Of a DNA stretch of 64,000 bases, positions 57,775-64,000 are shown in pieces. The stretch lies in NCBI RefSeq assembly GCF_003635115.1, contig NZ_RBXJ01000003.1, forward strand, positions 73,324 through 137,323. The letters run 5' to 3'. A program made the translations under genes and the position numbers. Within the stretch, counting starts at the first letter, position 1; each line of letters begins with the position of its first letter. Below the pieces are notes generated by a model, which saw only the letters and a list, made by a program, of their open reading frames with translations, was not told where the DNA came from and did not search any database. The stretch comes from Microbacterium sp. AG1240 (GTDB lineage: Bacteria > Actinomycetota > Actinomycetes > Actinomycetales > Microbacteriaceae).

Positions 57775-58667
57775 TGACGACCACGAGCGAGAAGCGGCAC
57801 CAGGTTACCGCCGCGCCCGATCGGGGGAGGCGACGCAGGGGTGTTCTGCCGGCTGCGCGATTCGTCGCGCTGGTCGTGGGCGCCCTGGCGGCGCTCGTGC
57901 CGTTCTACTACATGGTCATCGGCTCACTCCAACGCGAGCGCGACACCACTCTTATCGGCCTGCTCCCACTGCCCGGCAATCTGACCCTCGACAATTTCAT
58001 CGAGGTGAACGAGTCGATCGATCTGCTCCGCTCGCTCCTCAATTCGCTGATCATGACCAGCGGGGTTGTTCTCTGCACCCTCGTCTTCGGTCTCCTCGTC
58101 GGATACGCCCTCTCCATCCTGTCGTTCCGCGGGCAGGGTGTGGTCTTCGCGCTGGTGTTGCTGGTTCAGGCAATCCCGTTCCAGCTCCTGATGATCCCGC
58201 TGTACGTCATGATCGTCCGCTACTTCAATCTCGCAGACAACTACCTGGGCATGATCCTGCCCTTCGCGATCAACTCCGTCGCGGTTCTGATCTTCCGCCA
58301 GTACTTCCTGCAGATTCCAAAGGAGATCTTCGACGCCGCCCGCATCGACGGAGCGAGCGAGATGCGCATCCTCCGGTCGATAGCCGTCCCACTGGTGCGC
58401 CCCGCGATCCTGACGGCGATGCTCGTGACCTTCATCGGCCCCTGGAACGAGTTCCTCTGGCCGTTCCTCGTCACGAAAGACGCCGAACTCCAGACACTGG
58501 CCGTGAGCTTGGCGAACTTCTCGCAGTCCAATGGAACGTTCCTCGCCAACCCCATGGGTGCAGTGCTCGCCGGAGCGTGCGTCCTGGCGGTGCCGGTGGT
58601 CGTCCTCTTCCTCCTCTTCCAACGCCAGTTCACCTCAGCCAATCTCGGCTCGGCCGTCAAGGGTTGA
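57774..58667 (+). CDS. Sugar ABC transporter permease, MalG/UgpE-like
   Basis: 297 residues, six membrane helices, EAA loop 'EIFDAARIDGASEMRILRSI'. Partner of the preceding permease, with a one-base overlap (TGATG). Followed by the GH130 gene after 55 nt. Confidence 0.92.
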   Translation: MTTTSEKRHQVTAAPDRGRRRRGVLPAARFVALVVGALAALVPFYYMVIGSLQRERDTTLIGLLPLPGNLTLDNFIEVNESIDLLRSLLNSLIMTSGVVLCTLVFGLLVGYALSILSFRGQGVVFALVLLVQAIPFQLLMIPLYVMIVRYFNLADNYLGMILPFAINSVAVLIFRQYFLQIPKEIFDAARIDGASEMRILRSIAVPLVRPAILTAMLVTFIGPWNEFLWPFLVTKDAELQTLAVSLANFSQSNGTFLANPMGAVLAGACVLAVPVVVLFLLFQRQFTSANLGSAVKG

Positions 58668-58722
58668 TCCTCCGCGACCAGGACCTTCGAGTCGCCCGCT
58701 CCCACCATCTAAGGCACGTCTC

Positions 58723-59811
58723 ATGACTCAGACCGACCACGTCGGCATTTCGACCACCATCCCTTACACGCTGGTTCGCAAGGGCGTCCTCATGTCCGCG
58801 GAGTCCGACAACCCCTATGAGGCTGAGGGCGTCCTCAACCCCGGCACCGCCTGGGGGCTTGATGGCCAGCTCTACCTGTACCCGCGCATCGTCGCGAAAG
58901 GCAACGTCTCCCGTATCGCCCGCGCCCGTGTCGTCGTGGACGACGGCGTGCCGGTGGGAGTGGAACGGCTTGGGGTCATCCTCTCCCCCGACGAGGGGTG
59001 GGAACACGGGCGGCACAACGCCGGCGTCGAAGACCCTCGCATCACGTTCCTGAAGCCGCTCGGTCTGCACGTCATGACATACGTGGCCTACGGACCGCTC
59101 GGCCCGAAGTCTGCCATCGCCGTCTCCAAAGACACCATCACCTGGCAGCGGCTAGGGCCCGTGCGGTTCGCCTACCAGCCCGAGCTGGACACCGATCTCA
59201 ACCTGTTCCCGAATAAGGACATCGTGTTCTTCCCGGAGGCTGTGCCGGGCCCCGACGGTCGGCCCAGCCTTGCCCTCCTGCACCGCCCCATGTGGGATCT
59301 GGATTGGCTGCGCAAAGGGGAGGGTGCCCGCCCTCCTGCAGGAATCGACGACGACCGTCCGTCCATCTGGATCGGCTACGTCGATCTCGAGGCGGCGACG
59401 CGCAGCCTCTCTGCTCTCACCTACGTCGAACAGTCATCGATGATCGTGGCGCCCGAGGCGGAGTACGAGGGCGCCAAGGTGGGCGCCGGCCCATCCCCCC
59501 TCCGCGTCCCCGAGGGCTGGTTGCTCATCCATCATGGCGTCTCGGGAGCGAAGCCGAAGGGCTTCGAGCTCGCCCACGGCTCGAAGTACGCTGCTGGCGC
59601 GATCCTCCTCGACCCGCAGGACCCGCGCCGGATCCTCGGACGCTCTTTGAAACCCTTGCTCGAGCCGGAGACCGCTCAGGAGACGTCGGGAACACTCGCC
59701 AACGTCGTCTTCCCCACCGCCATCGAGAGGATCGGGAGACGCCTGTTCGTGTTCTACGGCATGGCTGACTCGTCCATCGGCGTGGCGGAGCTGACGCGCG
59801 ACGTGGAGTGA
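58723..59811 (+). CDS. Glycoside hydrolase/phosphorylase family 130
   Basis: 362 residues, five-bladed propeller of GH130. The signature 'NAGVEDPRITFL' carries the catalytic Asp; 'NKDIVFFPEA' and 'LIHHGVSG' add phosphate-site residues. Enzymes of this family phosphorolyse beta-1,2- or beta-1,4-mannosides to mannose-1-phosphate, saving ATP. With its importer it would use a mannose-containing oligosaccharide taken up from outside. The exact linkage cannot be told. Confidence 0.87.
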   Translation: MTQTDHVGISTTIPYTLVRKGVLMSAESDNPYEAEGVLNPGTAWGLDGQLYLYPRIVAKGNVSRIARARVVVDDGVPVGVERLGVILSPDEGWEHGRHNAGVEDPRITFLKPLGLHVMTYVAYGPLGPKSAIAVSKDTITWQRLGPVRFAYQPELDTDLNLFPNKDIVFFPEAVPGPDGRPSLALLHRPMWDLDWLRKGEGARPPAGIDDDRPSIWIGYVDLEAATRSLSALTYVEQSSMIVAPEAEYEGAKVGAGPSPLRVPEGWLLIHHGVSGAKPKGFELAHGSKYAAGAILLDPQDPRRILGRSLKPLLEPETAQETSGTLANVVFPTAIERIGRRLFVFYGMADSSIGVAELTRDVE

Positions 59812-59833
59812 CCCAGGGCTTGTTGCTCATCAT

Positions 59834-59876
59834 GACCGTCGCCGCCATCGCCACGAGGGCGACGGCGGCGACGGTC
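59834..59876. terminator. Bidirectional terminator between convergent genes
   Basis: Perfect 13-bp stem (59834-59846 with 59864-59876) and a nested CGCC/GGCG stem, between the GH130 stop (59811) and the stop of the secreted-protein gene (59896). Confidence 0.65.
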
Positions 59877-59895
59877 TACACAGATCGAGCCGCGT

Positions 59896-60510
59896 TCACT
59901 CGAACAGGGAGAGAGTGAGCATCGAGGAGTAACCGCCGGGCGCCACGTCGACCGGCGTCCGCAGGAACAAGTCGGCGGCAGCGGTCCACGAGCCTTCTTC
60001 GCGTACTGCCGCGGAGTCCGCCGTTGAAACGAGCAACTCCTGGTCGACGAGACCGACCGCGTTAGGCCCCTCGTCCAGGACGGTCTCGACCGGATCGCCT
60101 TCTGCCACCAGGCCCGATTCGGTCTCGGAGACGAGTCTTGGGGTCCATCCGAGGTACCCGGCGTCGAGGACCGGCTGCCCCGCGTCGCCCACGAAATCAC
60201 TGGCCGTTCCGACGACATACCAGAACGCACCCTCAGGCACTTCCCCGTCCAGCCGGGTGTCGGTGACCGTCACTTCGGGCAGCACCCCCGTGAACTGGCG
60301 CCAATCGGCCGTCGAGCCATCCTCGGTGAGCGTGACGCCCCCTGGCGCCACCGTCAATGCCAATTCCCCCGGCTGCACCAACGGCGGGATCTGGACGTCG
60401 ACGGTGACGTCCCCCTCCGTGTCGGCCAGGGCGGCGCCCGCGGTGCCGACCATCACCAGAACTCCGGCAGCAATCGCCGCGGTCCTCAGAATGTCCGACT
60501 TCTTCATCAT
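59896..60510 (-). CDS. Secreted protein of unknown function
   Basis: 204 residues. Signal peptide (about 1-31, 'ILRTAAIAAGVLVMVGTAGAALA'), then a beta-rich domain with 'WRQFTGVLPEVTVTDTR' and 'WYVVGTASDFVGDAG', ending 'GGYSSMLTLSLFE'. The pattern recalls WxL-like cell-wall-associated domains of Gram-positives but I cannot place it with certainty. It follows the polysaccharide lyase on the same strand and may be a cell-surface partner of it. Start at ATG 60510 (ribosome-binding site ggagacgag). Confidence 0.75.
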   Translation of the reverse strand: MMKKSDILRTAAIAAGVLVMVGTAGAALADTEGDVTVDVQIPPLVQPGELALTVAPGGVTLTEDGSTADWRQFTGVLPEVTVTDTRLDGEVPEGAFWYVVGTASDFVGDAGQPVLDAGYLGWTPRLVSETESGLVAEGDPVETVLDEGPNAVGLVDQELLVSTADSAAVREEGSWTAAADLFLRTPVDVAPGGYSSMLTLSLFE

Positions 60511-60576
60511 GTTCTCTCGTCTCCGCCGGGCATGTGCCTCGGCATACTCGTGGTGGAAGCTACCCACCGAAGGACC

Positions 60577-60614
60577 GAAGGCGGGCCGATTGCATCGGGA
60601 AAGGACCCGCCTTC
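60577..60614 (-). terminator. Hairpin between the lyase and secreted-protein genes
   Basis: Outer stem GAAGGCGGG (60577-60585) with CCCGCCTTC (60606-60614), inner stem CCGAT (60586-60590) with ATCGG (60594-60598). Lies just past the lyase stop. Confidence 0.6.
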
Positions 60615-60620
60615 GAGGTG

Positions 60621-63600
60621 TCAGCCGCAGGACCGCGCTGCGTAGTCTGCCGTCTCGGTCGACGTCACCGTGCGCCCGTCGATGGTGGCCGTCGCCGTGA
60701 CCGTGACCTCCCCGCCCGTGAGCTTCGCCTGTCGAGTGGTGAACGCGTGGAACACCGTCTTGCCCGGCGCGACCGACGGAAACGACTTCGAACCGTAGGC
60801 GGTCGCGTAAGTCAGCGACACCGCGACATCGGACGGGTTGCGCGTGGTCACCGTGAGTTGGGTCTTCCCACTCGCGCAGCGCGTCGCGACCGTTACCTCG
60901 ACGTCTATGCCTCTTTCCCTGAGACCGTCCACCGCAGCGGTCAGGGCTTCGGCCTGCGCATCGACTACGGCCTGTTCGGCGCCCGGGGTTGCGAGGGTCT
61001 GCTTCGCCGCCTCAAGAGCGGGCAGCACCGGCGCCCAGCTCTCCGGCGTGTATCGCGTGCTGTCGAGACCATTCGCGCGTTCCACCGCCGCTTGCAGAGC
61101 GGCAGTCTCGGCCGTGAGCGTCACCCCACACCAGACGAGCTCGCTGCCGGCGTCGTGAGTGACGAGCACCGTCGTCGATCCGGAACCGCCGGCCTCGATG
61201 CCGAAGGTTATACGCCCGTCCGTCCCTACACGCGGGGTATGCGTCACGTTCAGCACGCCGGCGTCCAGCGCATATGCGTGGAATGCGTCATCGGCTTCGA
61301 GTGGCGTGACGGAGACGACCAACTCGGCCGTCCCCTGGGCGGGCACCGTCAGCGGAGCGTCGACGCAGCCGAGCTTGTAGCCGCCGTACAGCTCGAGCTC
61401 GAAGAGCGACATTCCGTACTTCGTCGCGGGGAGCCCGATCACGCGCACGTACCGGACATGGGCATCGGCGAAATCGACGACATTCTTCAGTTCCCCGGAT
61501 GTCTTCGTGACACGCGCGAGGTCGGTCCAGTTCGAGCCGTCGACGGAGCCTTGTACCCGAAAATCGTTCGACGTCGCGGCCTCCCAGGTCAGCACAGCCT
61601 GGTTCACCGTCTTGCTCTCGCCGAGGTCGACCTGGAGCCACCGTTCAGTGGTGTAGGGAGCGTCCTGACGAGCAGACCCCCAGCGAGTCGTGGCGTTGCC
61701 GTCCGTGGCGAACCGCGCGTCGAGCGTGGCGTTGTACGCCGTGTCCGCCGTCGTGGTCTTCCCTAGCGCGAGGTTCTCTCTTCCGGCAGGTGTGGTCGGG
61801 GCGTTGACGATGGCATCCTCTGCGAAGATCTCGAACTCCCAGATCGACACCCCGTATTGAGTGGTGCTCCGCTGCACGGTCTGCATGCGAACGAATCGAG
61901 CGTTCTCCTGCACGTCGATCACATCGACACCACCGTCACTACCTGCAGCCGGAGTGCTGTACGCGTTACGCCAGGCGGCGCCGTCGTCGGAGACCTGGAT
62001 GCGGTACTGCTTCGCGTACGACGCCTCCCACCACAGCCTGACCGCCCCGATCGGCTGGACCGATCCCAGGTCGACCTGCGTCCACGCCGCGTCGGAGAGG
62101 TTCGCGATCCATCGGGTCGACATATCGGCGTCAGCGACGCTCCCCGGGGCGGAGCCGCCGGAAGCCGACACCGCACGGCCGAGGGCGAGGTTGCGGCTCG
62201 CCGCCACTTCGAACTCTGCGACCTCATACCGCGGGCCCACGCTCTCGAGGAGAAGCACCCGCACGAACGATGCGGCCGTCGGAGCGATCTTCAGGCTGTC
62301 CGCACCACCGTTTCCGTCCTGGACGAACCGCTGGTCGGTCCACGTGACGCCGTCCCGCGACGTTTGCAGCAGGTACTTCGACGGGAACTCGCCCGCCCAG
62401 TTCACCGTGACCCCCGTGACGAACGAGCCGGGCTCGAGGTCTTTCGCGAGCCACTGCACGCCGCCCGCGGCAGAGGCCCATGACGTACCGATGTCGGCGT
62501 CTCCGGCGAGTGCCGGCGCGCGGCCGTCCGCCGAGCCGCTCGCGTGGTAGGGAGACGAATTCGATCCGTTCGATCCGACGAGCTCGGCAGTCACCGTCTT
62601 GCCGAGGTTGGCGCCCGAACCGAGGCCGAAAGTACCTGTCTGGGTTGCGGTGTCGGTGTGGAGGGAGACATTGACGACGAGACCGGGCACGTCGGGGTTC
62701 GCCACACCGACGACGGGAGCGTCTCCCGACTCATCGAGAAGAACGATCGCGGGTCTACTCACCTCGAGGGTGCGTCCTTGACCCAGGTCGAGCTCGCCGG
62801 CCTCGTAGAACGTCGCGATCGTCCGTTCGAGTTCGCCGTGCCGCACCGCCTGCACGCTCGCATCGTTGCGCAAGACGTCGACGGCGGGGTCGTGTGCGTA
62901 CGCTGCGACCTCGGCCGGAGTGGATGCCGGGAGCACGATGTACTCGTATCCCGCGTCGACCGGCTTCACACCGTGGTCGATGAAGAGGGTGAAGGCGTCG
63001 CGCTCCACTGCGTCCTCCCCTACCCAGCTGCCCGTTTGCGTCTTGTTCGACACCTTCACGTCGGCGTCGGTGGGGAACACGTATCCGACTTCGTCGTTGT
63101 AGGCCCACGTCGGGTCGGTGACGGTCACCGAATCCGTTCCCCGTGCCACGGGGGAGCCGTCTACGGTGGCGTTCGACTTCGCGGCGGCTTGATTCACGAC
63201 CGTGTGCACCGGGGCGTCCGAGGTCGAGCGAATGGCAGCCCCGAGTGCGACCATCTCGTCATCGAAGTAGAAGTAGCTCTTGCTGCCTTTGGTGGCCGCG
63301 CGGTCCAGGCTGTGCACTGCCGCCCCGAACCTTCCGTCCGATACGCCGCCGGTGAAGCTTCCGCCGTTACCCGTGGTGCCGCGGGTCTGCTCTTTGACGT
63401 AGGGCGCCGTCACACCGGGGTAGTGGAACCAGTCGAAGGCGGGGCCGAGGTCCAAGTACTCACGGTTGTTCACCTGGATCGCCGTGGTCCCGGCGGAGTT
63501 CCAGACGATCTCGTTGCCGACCTCAGGCCGGAAGGTCGAGCGGTACTCACTGCCGACGGTGCGGCTGGAGTTGAGGCGTGTTAAGATCGCGTACTCGTCT

Positions 63601-64000
63601 CGCTGATGCGCGGAGAACTCAGAACGCCAGAAGTACTTGTTGCCCGTCGCACCGATGGATCGGGTCTTGCCTCGGATGCTGTCGGCGAGCTGTTGATAGG
63701 CCGTCGAGTAGAGCGCATCCGAGCGCACCATCTTGTCCAACGGCTCGAGGAACTCGGCCGCGTAGCCGGTGACTCCGTCGACGGTCTTCGCAGGACGGTA
63801 GCCCAGGTACGGCATCCCCACCTCGCCGCGGATCATCCATCGCGTACCGGAGATGATGTAGAACGCGACCGCGTCGAGCTGATTCCGGTTCAACGCGAGG
63901 TCGGTACCGCGGACCGCGTCCGCCCAGATCGCGACGTTCGTGAACAGGGCGAGACCGTAGCCCTCGCTGTAGAGCTGGGCCCCGTGCGCCCAGTAGCTCG
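60621..64000 (-). CDS. Polysaccharide lyase family 8-type enzyme with discoidin and FIVAR-like domains (5' end outside the window)
   Basis: At least 1125 residues; the frame is open to the window edge, so the start (with signal peptide and part of the catalytic barrel) is missing. The lyase part shows 'HGAQLYSEGYG' (the catalytic-Tyr region), 'YFWRSEFSAHQRDEYAILTR', 'GGVSDGRFGAA' and 'SYFYFDDEMVALGAAI', as in hyaluronate/xanthan lyases. Three F5/8C (discoidin) domains follow, then a beta-rich domain and a FIVAR-like helical repeat ('YTPESWAPVLPALEAAKQ'). No LPxTG anchor at the end. It cleaves an acidic polysaccharide outside the cell by beta-elimination; the substrate (xanthan, hyaluronan or a plant/bacterial glycan) is undecided. 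Confidence 0.87.
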   Translation of the reverse strand, partial: SYWAHGAQLYSEGYGLALFTNVAIWADAVRGTDLALNRNQLDAVAFYIISGTRWMIRGEVGMPYLGYRPAKTVDGVTGYAAEFLEPLDKMVRSDALYSTAYQQLADSIRGKTRSIGATGNKYFWRSEFSAHQRDEYAILTRLNSSRTVGSEYRSTFRPEVGNEIVWNSAGTTAIQVNNREYLDLGPAFDWFHYPGVTAPYVKEQTRGTTGNGGSFTGGVSDGRFGAAVHSLDRAATKGSKSYFYFDDEMVALGAAIRSTSDAPVHTVVNQAAAKSNATVDGSPVARGTDSVTVTDPTWAYNDEVGYVFPTDADVKVSNKTQTGSWVGEDAVERDAFTLFIDHGVKPVDAGYEYIVLPASTPAEVAAYAHDPAVDVLRNDASVQAVRHGELERTIATFYEAGELDLGQGRTLEVSRPAIVLLDESGDAPVVGVANPDVPGLVVNVSLHTDTATQTGTFGLGSGANLGKTVTAELVGSNGSNSSPYHASGSADGRAPALAGDADIGTSWASAAGGVQWLAKDLEPGSFVTGVTVNWAGEFPSKYLLQTSRDGVTWTDQRFVQDGNGGADSLKIAPTAASFVRVLLLESVGPRYEVAEFEVAASRNLALGRAVSASGGSAPGSVADADMSTRWIANLSDAAWTQVDLGSVQPIGAVRLWWEASYAKQYRIQVSDDGAAWRNAYSTPAAGSDGGVDVIDVQENARFVRMQTVQRSTTQYGVSIWEFEIFAEDAIVNAPTTPAGRENLALGKTTTADTAYNATLDARFATDGNATTRWGSARQDAPYTTERWLQVDLGESKTVNQAVLTWEAATSNDFRVQGSVDGSNWTDLARVTKTSGELKNVVDFADAHVRYVRVIGLPATKYGMSLFELELYGGYKLGCVDAPLTVPAQGTAELVVSVTPLEADDAFHAYALDAGVLNVTHTPRVGTDGRITFGIEAGGSGSTTVLVTHDAGSELVWCGVTLTAETAALQAAVERANGLDSTRYTPESWAPVLPALEAAKQTLATPGAEQAVVDAQAEALTAAVDGLRERGIDVEVTVATRCASGKTQLTVTTRNPSDVAVSLTYATAYGSKSFPSVAPGKTVFHAFTTRQAKLTGGEVTVTATATIDGRTVTSTETADYAARSCG

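Noticed and set aside
1..64000. CRISPR arrays, insertion sequences, tRNA or rRNA genes, phage genes
   Set aside because: No regularly spaced direct repeats, transposase or integrase motifs, or recognisable tRNA/rRNA stretches were found by reading; a dedicated tRNA scan was not possible.

Overview
The window is high-GC, densely coded bacterial DNA. Most genes overlap by 1-4 bases (ATGA, GTGA, TGATG). Gene content (F420-dependent glucose-6-phosphate dehydrogenase, DtxR-type iron box, cysteine-free L28/L33/S14 set, CopD-CtaG fusion, DUF2087 next to a zinc importer) and codon use point to an actinobacterium, most likely Microbacteriaceae (Microbacterium-like). That placement is inferred from gene content, not from a marker-gene comparison. 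No tRNA, rRNA, CRISPR array, insertion sequence or phage gene was seen.

Layout. 1-2033: end of a molybdate importer (modA tail, modB, modC). 2107-13767: an IclR regulator, then a ten-gene, tightly coupled catabolic operon: ribose-type ABC importer, PEP-mutase-like lyase, metal-dependent hydrolase, amidase, cysteine-less carboxymuconolactone-decarboxylase-like protein, luciferase-like oxidoreductase, zinc alcohol dehydrogenase and a textbook F420-dependent glucose-6-phosphate dehydrogenase. Its substrate is unknown. 13814-15196: a DksA/TraR-type zinc-finger gene coupled to an unknown gene, preceded by a leader ORF and two terminator-like hairpins, plus a tiny basic protein. 15205-21548: GH3 glycosidase, kinase, sulfurtransferase, EamA exporter and a lipoprotein of the beta-lactamase fold that has lost its catalytic residues. 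21681-27357: DUF2470 protein, iron-regulated heme oxygenase, PIF1-like helicase, a membrane protein and a CopD-CtaG fusion. 27483-28784: HU and the L28-L33-S14 operon. 28923-37934: a GT87-like membrane enzyme, then a nine-gene zinc operon headed by a Zur-type box (substrate-binding protein, ATPase, permease, DUF2087, Zur, ArsP-like permease, TIGR03943 protein, propeller-like protein, DNA glycosylase).

38080-54477 is a complete peptidoglycan (muropeptide) salvage locus. Ten minus-strand genes (oligopeptide-type binding protein, two permeases, MurQ, AnmK, Ala-Glu epimerase, AmiE/YbbE-like hydrolase, fused ATPase, D-lactate-dehydrogenase-type flavo/Fe-S protein, NagA) diverge from RpiR/MurR-type regulator - MFS transporter - NagB across a perfect 15-bp palindrome. 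Together they could import muropeptides, remove and epimerise the peptide, phosphorylate anhydroMurNAc, cleave the lactyl ether, deacetylate and deaminate the sugar to fructose-6-phosphate, and oxidise the released D-lactate to pyruvate. This is the strongest candidate for a coherent, little-described system here.

54381-64000: a RidA-HxlR pair that seems to have been joined onto the end of nagB, then a LacI-controlled glycan locus (two sugar permeases without a binding protein, GH130 phosphorylase, secreted protein) and the 3' part of a large PL8-type polysaccharide lyase with three discoidin-like domains that runs off the window.

A window-wide trait is leaderless transcription: about ten genes have a TANNNT -10 hexamer ending 6-8 nt before the start codon.
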